Assembly: GCA_016932385.1 (NCBI GenBank)
Contig: JAFGCY010000036.1
Span: forward strand, 1-52,475
DNA from: a bacterium
GTDB lineage: Bacteria > 4484-113 > JAFGCY01
DNA length: 52,475 nucleotides
Reading direction: 5' to 3'
Part shown: piece after piece, positions 26,513-34,683 of the stretch
Position numbering within the stretch: the stretch's first letter is position 1
Layout: each line of letters starts with the position of its first letter
The notes under the pieces: model-generated
Database searches by the model: none
What the model was told of the DNA's origin: nothing
Seen by the model: only the letters and a program-made list of their open reading frames with translations
Program-made: the position numbers and the translations under genes

Positions 26513-27637
26513 TCACTTGCGATTCAGCAGCTGATAAAGGATTCCACCGGCCTTCTGGCTGGCCTTGAGGTCTTCACCTTTCAACTCACCGAGCAACTCC
26601 CGTTGGCGTTTGTTGACGCGGGACGGAATCGCGACGACGACCCGCACATGCAGGTCGCCGCGTCCACCTCGACGCAGGCGCGGCAGGCCGTGGCCCCGTA
26701 ATTGAAAGATATGATGGCTGGAGGTACCGGCCGGGATCCGCAGTTGCTCCTCGCCCGTCAATGTCGGGACGGTGACGGTCGCGCCCTGGACCAGGTCGGC
26801 GTAATGCACGGGCAGTTCCACGTACAGCGCCGCTCCATCGCGTTTGAATTGCTCGTGCGGCTCGATGCTGATGCTGACAAGCAGGTCACCGCCGGGTGCC
26901 CCACCGCGGCCGGCGTGGCCCTGGTTGCCGATGCGGATGACATTGCCGTCGTCGATGCCCGCCGGAATCGTGATTTCGATCGTGCGCTGCTTTTCCTGAA
27001 AGCCGGTGCCACGGCAGGCCTTGCAGGGCGTCGGGATCGTATAGCCCGTGCCGTGGCAGGTCGGACAGGTCGTTGTCGTTTGCATGCGGCCCAGCAACGT
27101 ATCGCGTACCTGGCGTACGGCGCCGTGGCCGCCGCAGGTCTGGCAGTTCTCCGGCTGGGAGCCCGGTTCGGCCCGCGAGCCGCCGCAGGTTTCGCAGATT
27201 TCGCGCCGGTCCAGCTTGAGTTCGACGCTGTGATCGTCCAGGACATCGGTCAAGCGCAGGTGGACGGCCCGGTGCAGGTCCTCGCCGGGCTGGTAATCGC
27301 GCCGGTGCGCCGCGGCGCCGACGCCGCCAAACCCGCCGCCGAAGAAGAAGTCAATGATATCGTTCATGCTGCTGAAGCCCATGCCGCCGAACGGATCACC
27401 GCCCAGGCCGGCGCTGCCCGTCGTGCCGAACTGGTCGTACTGCTGGCGCTTGGCTGGGTCGGACAGGACCTCGTAAGCTGTGTTGATCTCTTTGAAGCGC
27501 TCGTCGGCGTCCGGCGAACTGCTGACATCGGGATGGTATTGGCGCGCCAGCTTGCGGTAGGCCTTTTTGATCTCATCCGGTCCGGCGTCCCGCGCCACGC
27601 CCAGGATCTCGTACAGGTCAACCTTGCTTGCCGCCAT
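26513..27637 (-). CDS. dnaJ: chaperone DnaJ, class A
   Basis: 374 aa, full length. J-domain at residues 6-70 with HPD in LARQYHPDVSSSP and the closing EVLSDPAKRQQYDQFG. A Gly/Phe-rich linker follows (FFFGGGFGGVG). Four zinc-finger repeats come next: CETCGGSR, CQTCGGHG, CPTCHGTG and CKACRGTG. The C-terminal beta domains follow (GGAPGGDLLVSISIEPHEQF). It delivers clients to DnaK and stimulates its ATPase. The start codon overlaps the hrcA stop by one base (TAATG), so the two are translationally coupled. Unlike the common order, dnaJ precedes grpE-dnaK and is separated from them by the giant TPR gene. Confidence 0.97.
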   Translation of the reverse strand: MAASKVDLYEILGVARDAGPDEIKKAYRKLARQYHPDVSSSPDADERFKEINTAYEVLSDPAKRQQYDQFGTTGSAGLGGDPFGGMGFSSMNDIIDFFFGGGFGGVGAAAHRRDYQPGEDLHRAVHLRLTDVLDDHSVELKLDRREICETCGGSRAEPGSQPENCQTCGGHGAVRQVRDTLLGRMQTTTTCPTCHGTGYTIPTPCKACRGTGFQEKQRTIEITIPAGIDDGNVIRIGNQGHAGRGGAPGGDLLVSISIEPHEQFKRDGAALYVELPVHYADLVQGATVTVPTLTGEEQLRIPAGTSSHHIFQLRGHGLPRLRRGGRGDLHVRVVVAIPSRVNKRQRELLGELKGEDLKASQKAGGILYQLLNRK

Positions 27638-28707
27638 TACTTGGCAACCTCGTTTTCATCGGTGGCTTCCTTCAGCGCATGGGCTACGACCTCGCCGATT
27701 ACCTTGACCCAGGGGAGCGCGCGGTCGTAGAACAGGCGCGTGGGACCGATGACGCCCACGATTCCGTCGCTGCCGGCGGGCAGTCCATAGCGCGCGAGTA
27801 CCAGGCTGCAGGTGTGCAGGTCCTCGATCGCGTTTTCTGATCCGATGATCGTCTGTACGACGCGCTCGTTGAGCTGGCTGCGCAGCCCGCGGATGAACCG
27901 CTCACGGTCCTGCAGGACGTTGATGACATTGCTGAGACTGTCGACACTGGAAAACTCCGGTTCCAGCGCCAGCCGGAGCGCGTTGCCGAAAAAGACGCGC
28001 TCGTTGGTTCGCGCCAGGCCGGTAAAGAAATCCTGGAGCGTGGCCAGCAGGCTTTCCGGAACGGCGACGGTCTCGAAGATGATTCTGTGCAGTTCGTCGT
28101 AATTGACGTCGATAATGCTCCGGCCCCGCAGGTAATTGTTCAACTTCTCCGCGAGCTGCGGCAAGTGCAATTCCTCGACTTTCAACTCCAGCTTGATCCG
28201 TCGCGACTGCATCGCCCCGGCGCCGGTAACCAGTACGACCAGCACCTCGTTTTGTTCGACCTCGACGAAGCTGATGCTTTTTATATCCAGTGTCGATGGT
28301 ATCGGCAGGCTGACCCAGGCCACATAACCCGTCATTTCGGTCAGCAGATCCAATGTGCCTTCCAGCAGCGCTTCGACCTCGTGACCCAGCTGGCGGTACA
28401 CCTCGGAAACTCGGGCCCGATGGCTGATCGTGCCCGACAACTGGTCGAGCAGTTCCTCGACCAGGAACCGGTATGCTTGGTCGGTCGGCACGCGGCCACC
28501 GGAGGTGTGGGGCTGTAGCAGGTAACCCTGCTCCTCCAGGGAGGCAAGCTCGTTACGCACCGTGGCTGAGCTGACGTGGATCTCGTCGGCCAGGATCTGG
28601 CTGGAGATGGGGTGAACCTCCCGAACGTAATGGTTGATGATCCGCCGTAAGATTTCCCGCTTGCGCGGACTCAACGCCGGTGCAGTTGTTCCCAGTGTTT
28701 TACCCAC
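27637..28707 (-). CDS. hrcA: heat-inducible transcription repressor HrcA
   Basis: 356 aa. The N-terminal winged helix at about 12-75 (SPRKREILRRIINHYVREV; SSATVRNELASLEEQGYL; HTSGGRVPTDQAYRFLVEEL) is followed by the GAF-like dimerisation region of the family (ILEDL-type VLVVLVTGAGAMQSRRIKLE) and the C-terminal GSDGIVGVIGPTRLFYDRALPWV. HrcA represses hsp operons by binding CIRCE, with GroEL as cofactor. I find no CIRCE (TTAGCACTC-N9-GAGTGCTAA) upstream, so its target site here is unclear. The start is GTG with TATAAC 5 nt before it, probably leaderless. Confidence 0.95.
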   Translation of the reverse strand: MGKTLGTTAPALSPRKREILRRIINHYVREVHPISSQILADEIHVSSATVRNELASLEEQGYLLQPHTSGGRVPTDQAYRFLVEELLDQLSGTISHRARVSEVYRQLGHEVEALLEGTLDLLTEMTGYVAWVSLPIPSTLDIKSISFVEVEQNEVLVVLVTGAGAMQSRRIKLELKVEELHLPQLAEKLNNYLRGRSIIDVNYDELHRIIFETVAVPESLLATLQDFFTGLARTNERVFFGNALRLALEPEFSSVDSLSNVINVLQDRERFIRGLRSQLNERVVQTIIGSENAIEDLHTCSLVLARYGLPAGSDGIVGVIGPTRLFYDRALPWVKVIGEVVAHALKEATDENEVAK

Positions 28708-28712
28708 AGCCT

Positions 28713-28718
28713 GTTATA
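28713..28718 (-). promoter_or_regulatory. -10 box of the hrcA operon promoter, probably leaderless
   Basis: TATAAC on the minus strand, 5 nt before the GTG, with an ACGACA about 18 bp upstream as a possible -35. No CIRCE repeat overlaps it. Confidence 0.45.
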
Positions 28719-28793
28719 CCTGGCAATACGCGATTCTGTCGTTGTTCACCACCGCGGTCGAGCCTGCCGGCTAAGCGGCCAGCGGTTAGAAAC

Positions 28794-28821
28794 AACGGGC
28801 GGGGATTTCACCCCGCCCGTT
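28794..28821 (-). terminator. intrinsic terminator of the cyclophilin lipoprotein gene
   Basis: 11-bp perfect stem (28794-28804 and 28811-28821) with a 6-nt loop. On the minus strand a T-rich TTGTTT follows, so it ends the cyclophilin transcript before hrcA. Confidence 0.8.
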
Positions 28822-28855
28822 AATTATCGTGCGATCCGTAAAGTCGTGCAACCGT

Positions 28856-30067
28856 CTAGACGTGCGGTCGCTTGACGATTTCGGCTTTCAAGATCATGGA
28901 GTCCTTGAACGCGTTCCAGTGCTTGGCTGCATACGGGCCCCATTCCAGGTCGTTCTGCAGACGCAGCGCGATCGCGGGCTCCGGTTCGCCGGCTTCCTGC
29001 AGCAGAGCGCGTAATTCGGCTTTGCCCGCTTCCATGGCCGGTGTATACGCCGTGATCAGTTTCTCGATGTTCTCGCGGCCCTTGGTTACATAGCCGAACG
29101 GCGAGAAGCCCTGCTGGCCCAGGCGCGAGTTGTCGCCCAGATTGATAAACGGCTGCGTGGATGCCGTATTGGGCCCGCCCTTGGCGAAAGTCACCGTCCA
29201 TTCGCTGTTGAAGAAATTCGCCGGCTCGTCCTTCAAGTTGACGATCAGCTTCTGCTTGTCTTTATACTGCGGGTAGATCGGCGGTTCCTGGCCTTGACGC
29301 AGGTTTTCAGCATTGGAGCGGTCATACAGGTCACCCCACTGGATGACCCAACCCGGTGCGATCCGATGGATGTGCAGATTGTCGTAATAGCCGGCTTCGA
29401 CCAACTCCAGGAAGCGCACGGCATGGATCGGCGCCAATTCTGGATAGACCTCGATCGTGAAATTGCCGAAGGTCGTGGTGAACTCGACTTCCCAGATTTC
29501 CTTCAGATCGCCGCGGAGATCCTCGATCATCTTCGGAGTGCCGCGGTACGGTTCGCCCAGCAGCGCGATCTCGCTCCGGCCGGACAGCGGCAGGTCGTCA
29601 ATGCCTTCAGGGATCGTGGGCGCCGCGGTCGGGTTCATGACCAGGTGCGACCACTCCGCCGAAAGCTCTTTATCGGTGTCGGCCAGTGTTTTCAGCGCCG
29701 CCATCACGCCATCTTCGTCTTCCTCCGCCAGCTTCAGTAATTCCTGGTCGAGATCGCTGATTTGCTGTTGGATGCCGGTCAGTTCTTCGGCGTTGAAGCC
29801 CGGAGTCGCCGACAGGGTTTCCAGTTCGCGTTCGAGATCCCGACGTTGTTGAGCCAACGTGCTGACACTCTGTGACGGCTCGATCGGTTTGCGCCCGCGC
29901 GCTGTGACCTGCTCGGTTTCTGAGGCGCCGCCGGTATCCGACGTATCGGTATCGACGGTACTTACGGTGCCAGAATTATTGTTGTTCGAGGATTGGTTGT
30001 CCAGGCATGCCTGCGTAAAGGCCGCTATCAAGACAAGCAGTAAAAGCAATAGATAATTGCGCGCCAT
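28856..30067 (-). CDS. cyclophilin-type peptidyl-prolyl isomerase lipoprotein
   Basis: 403 aa. The signal peptide ends in a lipobox (AAFTQAC), followed by an Asn/Ser/Asp/Thr-rich linker (about 25-55). A coiled-coil segment lies at about 65-130 (LAQQRRDLERELETL; ISDLDQELLKLAEEDED). The cyclophilin domain covers about 195-400: FTTTFGNFTIEVYPELAP, HAVRFLELVEAGYYDNLHIH, HRIAPGWVIQWGD, VTFAKGGPNTASTQPFINLG and FSPFGYVTKGRENIEKL. It should catalyse proline isomerisation outside the cytoplasm. Phe/Arg/His active-site positions look largely kept. AAGGAG supports the ATG, and a small hairpin abuts it. Its own terminator separates it from hrcA, so it is a folding gene next to, not in, the Hsp70 operon. 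Confidence 0.92.
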   Translation of the reverse strand: MARNYLLLLLLVLIAAFTQACLDNQSSNNNNSGTVSTVDTDTSDTGGASETEQVTARGRKPIEPSQSVSTLAQQRRDLERELETLSATPGFNAEELTGIQQQISDLDQELLKLAEEDEDGVMAALKTLADTDKELSAEWSHLVMNPTAAPTIPEGIDDLPLSGRSEIALLGEPYRGTPKMIEDLRGDLKEIWEVEFTTTFGNFTIEVYPELAPIHAVRFLELVEAGYYDNLHIHRIAPGWVIQWGDLYDRSNAENLRQGQEPPIYPQYKDKQKLIVNLKDEPANFFNSEWTVTFAKGGPNTASTQPFINLGDNSRLGQQGFSPFGYVTKGRENIEKLITAYTPAMEAGKAELRALLQEAGEPEPAIALRLQNDLEWGPYAAKHWNAFKDSMILKAEIVKRPHV

Positions 30068-30079
30068 CGCTTACTCCTT

Positions 30080-30096
30080 TTGCGGGTATCACCCGT
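30080..30096 (-). promoter_or_regulatory. hairpin next to the cyclophilin gene Shine-Dalgarno
   Basis: CGGGT-GAT-ACCCG on the minus strand, directly followed by CAAAAGGAGTA and the start codon. The tiny lipoprotein at 51389-51517 has the same layout. Confidence 0.35.
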
Positions 30097-30182
30097 GCGT
30101 CAATTAAGACCTCAGCCAGCCATCACTACTGACGCTCCAACGGCTGATGAGTTACAACATCTTACGAAGATAGCATACCCCC

Positions 30183-30204
30183 TGGATGGTTGAATGACCA
30201 TCCA
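30183..30204. promoter_or_regulatory. 22-bp inverted repeat in the cyclophilin/citrate synthase intergenic region
   Basis: TGGATGGT-TGAATG-ACCATCCA has 8-bp perfect arms. A related GACCA-TCGG-TGGTC occurs at 30284-30297, and both share TGACCATC. They could be sites for one regulator of the divergent genes. The 350-bp region holds no other gene. Confidence 0.4.
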
Positions 30205-30316
30205 CCGGCTGAATTGTGCCCGAACAGGCGGATCCGTCCAGTTGGCAAGGGGGGTTGGGAGGTTTTCGAGCCTAAAACGTATTGACCATCGGTGGTCTAT
30301 TTCCGAGGGCGTCGTA

Positions 30317-30322
30317 TATAAT
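30317..30322 (+). promoter_or_regulatory. promoter -10 of the citrate synthase gene
   Basis: TATAAT about 97 nt before the ATG at 30420. TTGACC (30282-30287) is too far upstream for a normal -35. The inverted repeat at 30284-30297 lies just upstream and could be an operator. Confidence 0.45.
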
Positions 30323-30419
30323 GTATCCATTAGCTGCCCGGCGTCAGTTCTATCGGAGGCACTTCACCTGATCGCCGCAGGCATATAGTAGCTGTTTTAC
30401 TGTGACGGAGGAAGGCATT

Positions 30420-31706
30420 ATGTCGTTACTAAAAGAGAAGCTTGCGGGGCAAATTCCCGGATTGCGCCAGGACCTGAAAGAACTGGGAATGGCGCACGGG
30501 GACAAACAGATTTCCACGGTCACCGTTGGTCAGGCCTACGGTGGAATGCGTGGAGTAAAAGGAATGATCTGTGATACTTCCGTCGTCGAACCGGACCAGG
30601 GTCTAATCATCCGCGGCCGCCCGATTCTCGACATTAAAGACAAGCTGCCTGAGGAGATTTTCTGGCTGCTGATTACGGGCGAATTACCCAGCGATGCGGA
30701 GTTGAAATCGCTGCAGAATGAGTTCATGGCCGCCGCGAGTGTGCCAGGCTATGTATGGGATGTACTGGCCGCTATGCCCAAGGAAAGCCATCCGATGACC
30801 ATGTTGGATACGGCGATCCTGGTCATGCAGCATGAGTCCAAGTTCGCCGCGCGTTACCACCAGATGGCTAAGACCGATTACTGGGAGGCCGCGCTGGAAG
30901 ATGCTATTGCGATCCTGGGCACGATACCTGTGATTGCCGCCGGCCTGTACCGGATGCGCTACAACAAGGGCCCACGGATTGAACCGGACACCGCTTTGGA
31001 CTGGGCGGCCAATTATGTGCACATGCTGGGGCTGCAGGAGACGCCGGATTGCTATGACATGATGCGGCTGTACCTTACGCTGCACAGCGACCACGAGGGC
31101 GGCAATGTCAGCGCCAACACCTGCCACACGGTCGGTAGCGCGCTCAGCGATCCGTACTACGCCGTCAGCGCCGGTCTCAACGGCTTGGCCGGGCCGCTGC
31201 ACGGTTTGGCCAACCAGGAGTGCCTGGGCTTTGTGATCAAGATCCGTGACCAGTTCGGCGGGGTGCCGACGGAAGAGCAATTGACCAAGGCCTGTTGGGA
31301 CCTGCTCAACGGCGGCCAGGTGATTCCGGGTTACGGGCATGCCGTCCTGCGCGTGCCGGATCCGCGGTTCGTGGCGTTCCACGGCTTTGGCAAGGAACAC
31401 TGTGCCGATGATGAGATCTACAAGATCGTCGATCTGCTGTTCCAGGTCGCGCCCAAGGTGCTCACGGAGCACGGCAAGGCCAAGAACCCCTGGCCGAATG
31501 TCGATGCTGGCAGTGGTGCGCTGCTCTATCACTACGGACTAACCGAGTTCCCGTATTACACAGTGCTGTTCAGTGTCAGCCGGGCGATGGGCATGCTCAG
31601 CCAGCTCGTGATCAACCGGGCGATCGGCACGGCGATCACGCGGCCGAAGAGCGTATCCACGGACTGGATCAAGGAATTCGTCGGCGCTTCCGGTGCCGCC
31701 GGTTAA
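30420..31706 (+). CDS. gltA: citrate synthase, eukaryote-like type
   Basis: 428 aa from the ATG at 30420. The GTG at 30402 is rejected because GGAGGAAGG (30407-30415) is the Shine-Dalgarno and lies inside that extension. Citrate synthase condenses oxaloacetate with acetyl-CoA, the first TCA-cycle step. Active-site regions are HSDHEGGNVSANT (histidine), PGYGHAVLRVPDPR (histidine), and the aspartate in NPWPNVDAGSGALL. The local sequence GLNGLAGPLHGLANQE and the overall length resemble the mitochondrial-type enzyme more than the hexameric E. coli type. It is a monocistronic gene with a textbook terminator. Confidence 0.95.
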   Translation: MSLLKEKLAGQIPGLRQDLKELGMAHGDKQISTVTVGQAYGGMRGVKGMICDTSVVEPDQGLIIRGRPILDIKDKLPEEIFWLLITGELPSDAELKSLQNEFMAAASVPGYVWDVLAAMPKESHPMTMLDTAILVMQHESKFAARYHQMAKTDYWEAALEDAIAILGTIPVIAAGLYRMRYNKGPRIEPDTALDWAANYVHMLGLQETPDCYDMMRLYLTLHSDHEGGNVSANTCHTVGSALSDPYYAVSAGLNGLAGPLHGLANQECLGFVIKIRDQFGGVPTEEQLTKACWDLLNGGQVIPGYGHAVLRVPDPRFVAFHGFGKEHCADDEIYKIVDLLFQVAPKVLTEHGKAKNPWPNVDAGSGALLYHYGLTEFPYYTVLFSVSRAMGMLSQLVINRAIGTAITRPKSVSTDWIKEFVGASGAAG

Positions 31707-31755
31707 CAACGAAATTTAGGGCGTTCTGCGTGAAAAAAAGCGCATGTGATTTACC

Positions 31756-31783
31756 GGGGAGAGCTGCTGCTCTCCCCTTTTTT
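31756..31783 (+). terminator. intrinsic terminator of the citrate synthase gene
   Basis: 9-bp perfect stem GGGGAGAGC/GCTCTCCCC (31756-31764 and 31769-31777), TGCT loop, then six T. Confidence 0.95.
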
Positions 31784-31830
31784 ATTCAGCGGCATTGAGC
31801 GTCGGCGACCATTCAGGGCGTGACGGATTC

Positions 31831-31859
31831 CTGACTTCGGATTCGTCCGGAGTTACAAT
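31831..31859 (+). promoter_or_regulatory. sigma-70-like promoter of the PEGA-domain protein gene
   Basis: CTGACT (31831-31836), 17-bp spacer, TACAAT (31854-31859). It gives a leader of about 15 nt with a strong AGGAGG. Confidence 0.65.
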
Positions 31860-31880
31860 GTTCTGTTGCAGGAGGTTGCC

Positions 31881-32672
31881 ATGGTGCGCTATCTGGGATG
31901 GATATTGGTGCTCGCCGCATGTGTATGCTCATCGGCGGTTGGGGCGCTGGCCCAGGAGGAAGTCCCGCCGGAACCGGCGCCAGTGCCGCTGGCGGGCGAT
32001 TTGCTGGCACCGGGACTGGCGCGAGTGCTGATCAACATGTGGGGGCCGGTGGATCCGGGCCAACCGACAGTATTCGACGGTGAGAATGTCACGATTCTAT
32101 CCGTGCCCGACGACTGTGCCGTGTACATGGCCTCGCGCACGGAGATTGAAAATACGACGACGGGCGGGCAGCAAGCCACCGTGGAATCGGTGGTTTTTAC
32201 CGACAGCCATTTTGTCGGCAATACTCCGCTGACGGTCACCGTGCCGCCCGGCAGCCATGTGCTGGCCATCCGGACAACTCATCGCGCCGATGGTTTCGAC
32301 GGCGGCTGCGTTGCCAAGACCACCCATGACGTGATTACGGGCGGGCGGCGCCACGCTTATCACCTGTATCCGCTGCACAAGAAGCCCGGGCAGTACCAGT
32401 GCTTTGTCGCCAACTTCACCAATTTAGCGGAGAAGCCGTCGGAAGCTGTCTACGACCAGGCGGAGCGCGGTACTTTCCGGATCCCGGTGGAGCTGCTCAT
32501 GACGCGGCTGGCCAACGGTTCGCGCGTGCCGGCGGACGACCGAGAGCGCGTTGCACGAATGCTCAACCAACTCGGTGTGGCCCAATACGATGCGGGCGGG
32601 ACGGAGCTGCTGATCAAGCTGACGCTGCTCGGTAACGACTACGAGCTCCTGGAATGGCCAGTAACCAAGTAG
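31881..32672 (+). CDS. secreted PEGA-like-domain protein of unknown function
   Basis: 263 aa from the ATG at 31881 with AGGAGG (31870-31875). A TTG 15 nt upstream is rejected because it would lie inside the Shine-Dalgarno region. The N-terminus is a signal peptide (YLGWILVLAACVCSSAVGAL), cleaved after AlaLeuAla or lipidated at LAAC; I cannot decide which. A Pro-rich linker follows (EEVPPEPAPVPLAGDLL). A beta-rich region includes a PEGA-like strand set (FVGNTPLTVTVPPGSHVLAI). Two Cys pairs are plausible disulfides. The rest has no recognised motif. It lies alone between terminators and is convergent with the next gene. Confidence 0.8.
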   Translation: MVRYLGWILVLAACVCSSAVGALAQEEVPPEPAPVPLAGDLLAPGLARVLINMWGPVDPGQPTVFDGENVTILSVPDDCAVYMASRTEIENTTTGGQQATVESVVFTDSHFVGNTPLTVTVPPGSHVLAIRTTHRADGFDGGCVAKTTHDVITGGRRHAYHLYPLHKKPGQYQCFVANFTNLAEKPSEAVYDQAERGTFRIPVELLMTRLANGSRVPADDRERVARMLNQLGVAQYDAGGTELLIKLTLLGNDYELLEWPVTK

Positions 32673-32690
32673 GTATGATTATCTGCTCAG

Positions 32691-33368
32691 CTATGGGCGG
32701 GTAACCGGTTCCGGTTCACTAGCGGTCTCGGTCGACTCGGCTGCCAACTCTTCCGGCGGAATCTCGAGCAGCTCGAGTTTCGAGATAAACCAGCTGATTT
32801 GCTGTTTGGTGAACGGCCGGTTGGAAACGACCTGGACGGCGACAAACGCGTCGCCGTGGATGACAGAGTACATCAGGCCGTAGTTGGTGCGGGTCGCGAC
32901 GGTCTTACTCCAAATGAAGTACGGTACCTTGATGCTGGCGCCATTCTCGACGGCGATGACCGCTTCGCCTTCCGGCTCCCGGTCCGCGGCGCTCATGGCG
33001 TCCTTCATGATCTCGTTGTAGCGCGTATTGTTACTGACATCCTCGACATACAGCACCACACCTTCGCCTTCGGGATGCTCCAGCTTGGCGGCCTCGGCCT
33101 GCGCCTCGTTTAACACGGCCACGTAGTCGCCGAGCACCGTCAGCTTGTAATCAGGCTGTGTACCTTTGCCACCGCCCTGTGGATTGTGCGTGGACTCGAA
33201 GCCCGGACCGTCCATCTCGAACATAACCAACGAACCGGCTTCGACGGTGAAGGCGAAATGGAAGGTGTCGTTTTCCACCCGCGTCGGTTCCGTTACCTGG
33301 GCCAGAGCCGGCATGGCCAGCACCAGGCCGGTCAGGATCAATAGCGCGGCGATTTTATTACGCATCAT
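32691..33368 (-). CDS. secreted protein of unknown function, 225 aa
   Basis: The signal peptide MRNKIAALLILTGLVLAM-PALA is followed by a beta-rich mature domain (FHFAFTVEAGSLVMFEMDGP; TNYGLMYSVIHGDAFVAVQV) and an acidic Ser/Thr/Glu/Pro tail. No cysteines, no lipobox and no catalytic motif. The start codon overlaps the stop of the upstream HAD gene (ATGA), so the two are cotranslated. The mix of a cytosolic phosphatase with a secreted protein gives no clear functional link. The start could be either of the two tandem ATGs. Confidence 0.8.
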   Translation of the reverse strand: MMRNKIAALLILTGLVLAMPALAQVTEPTRVENDTFHFAFTVEAGSLVMFEMDGPGFESTHNPQGGGKGTQPDYKLTVLGDYVAVLNEAQAEAAKLEHPEGEGVVLYVEDVSNNTRYNEIMKDAMSAADREPEGEAVIAVENGASIKVPYFIWSKTVATRTNYGLMYSVIHGDAFVAVQVVSNRPFTKQQISWFISKLELLEIPPEELAAESTETASEPEPVTRP

Positions 33369-34060
33369 TTTCTCTCCCCGGGGGCTAACAACAGATTGTA
33401 CAACTCGCTGATGCTATTGATGACGGTGACGGCTTCCGCGAGTTCACCGGGCTGGCTGTAGCCGTAGGCACAGCCGATGAAGCCAGTACCCGCTTCCCGC
33501 GCGGCTTCCAAGTCGCTGAACCGGTCGCCGACCATTACCGCCGGTGGATTGCCGAAGTCGGCGAGGGCCTGGGCCAGGCGTTCCCCCTTGGTCGCGAAGT
33601 CCGGCGGCCCATACGGGTAGCAGCCGTCGAAGAAGCGCGCATAGCCGCACGTATCCCAGACATTTTGAACGTAAGTCGGCCCGCCGTTCGTCACCAACAC
33701 CAGATAGCGCCCCGCGTCATGCAGCGTGTGCAGCACTTCCTCGGCGCCGTCATACATGTATGGGTGTTCGCGGACGGCCTGCAACTCGTATTCCAGGCAG
33801 AAATCCTCGAACTCCCGGCGCACATGGTCCGGTTGCCCGGGCATCATCGCCGCGTAGAACTCCTTGGCGTCGGCGCCGATCATGTAATTGAGCCACTGCC
33901 GGTCTGGCGTGGGGATGTCGAGGCCATGCGTTCTTACGTATTCACGGTGGGCGCTGAGCACGATCTCGCCGACGGCGGGACCGGCGGGATAGAGCGTGCC
34001 GTCGTTGTCGAAGGCGATCAGCTTGGCTTGATGGAGTTCCACGGCGCGCCATGGTAGCAT
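33365..34060 (-). CDS. HAD hydrolase, phosphoglycolate-phosphatase-like
   Basis: 231 aa from the ATG at 34060; the frame is open farther upstream but would run antisense through ribH. Motif I FDNDGTLYPAGPA has both aspartates, a helical cap lies at about 30-100, motif II is LVTNGGPT, the lysine is in DFATKGERL, and motif IV is VMVGDRFSDLEAAREAG. A phosphatase with a small phosphorylated substrate is likely; phosphoglycolate is a guess from family resemblance. No Shine-Dalgarno. Its start codon is 6 nt from the start of the divergent ribH. It is coupled to the secreted-protein gene downstream. Confidence 0.87.
   Translation of the reverse strand: MLPWRAVELHQAKLIAFDNDGTLYPAGPAVGEIVLSAHREYVRTHGLDIPTPDRQWLNYMIGADAKEFYAAMMPGQPDHVRREFEDFCLEYELQAVREHPYMYDGAEEVLHTLHDAGRYLVLVTNGGPTYVQNVWDTCGYARFFDGCYPYGPPDFATKGERLAQALADFGNPPAVMVGDRFSDLEAAREAGTGFIGCAYGYSQPGELAEAVTVINSISELYNLLLAPGERK
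34055..34060 (+). promoter_or_regulatory. -10-like box of a leaderless ribH promoter inside the HAD start
   Basis: TAGCAT, 6 nt before the ribH ATG at 34067. Its last three bases are the complement of the HAD start codon, so the two divergent genes share this DNA. No Shine-Dalgarno for ribH. Confidence 0.4.
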
Positions 34061-34066
34061 ATTCGC

Positions 34067-34567
34067 ATGGGCAATATCTATCGACCGCGGGCAATTGCCG
34101 AGGGGCTTAACATCGGCATCGTCGTCAGTCGTTTCAACGAGCTGATCACGGAGCAACTGCTCAACGGCGCGATCGACGCCTTGGAGCGGCACAGCACGGG
34201 GGACGCGGAGTGCGATTACGATGTCTATTACGTGCCGGGCTCCTTCGAGCTGCCGGCGGTGGCACGCCGGCTGGTCGCAACCGGCCGTTACGACGGCGTG
34301 CTGGCCCTGGGTGCCTTGCTGCGCGGCGATACCGACCACTATGAGCTACTCGCCGCCGAAGTGACCAAAGGTCTGGCCAACGTGGCGATGCAGACGGAGA
34401 CGCCGGTCAGCTTCGGCGTCGTAACCTGCGACAGCCTGGAGCAGGCATTACACCGCGCCGGCACTAAGGCTGGCAACAAGGGCGCGGACGCGATGGCCAG
34501 CCTGATTGAAATGATCAACCTGCAGGCGGTCATCGCCAATCCGATCAGCGCCGACGAACTGGAGTAG
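34067..34567 (+). CDS. ribH: 6,7-dimethyl-8-ribityllumazine synthase
   Basis: 166 aa, normal length. It condenses 5-amino-6-ribitylaminouracil with 3,4-dihydroxybutanone phosphate, the penultimate riboflavin step. Motifs are GLNIGIVVSRFNELITEQLL, VYYVPGSFELPAVARRL, ALGALLRGDTDHYELLAAE (catalytic histidine) and FGVVTCDSLEQALHRAG with NKGADAMASLIEM. It is probably an icosahedral or pentameric assembly, as in the family. No other rib genes are in the window, and I see no FMN riboswitch upstream. It is divergent from the HAD gene with 6 nt between starts. Confidence 0.96.
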   Translation: MGNIYRPRAIAEGLNIGIVVSRFNELITEQLLNGAIDALERHSTGDAECDYDVYYVPGSFELPAVARRLVATGRYDGVLALGALLRGDTDHYELLAAEVTKGLANVAMQTETPVSFGVVTCDSLEQALHRAGTKAGNKGADAMASLIEMINLQAVIANPISADELE

Positions 34568-34683
34568 CCAGCAAACCTGTTCCCGCCTGATCCGGGACGT
34601 CGGGCGGGCCGGCACAATCGGATCAGAATTAATCAATGTGAAATCCGCGCGTTTTCCGTCAGGCTTGTTTAGGTTGCGCCAGG

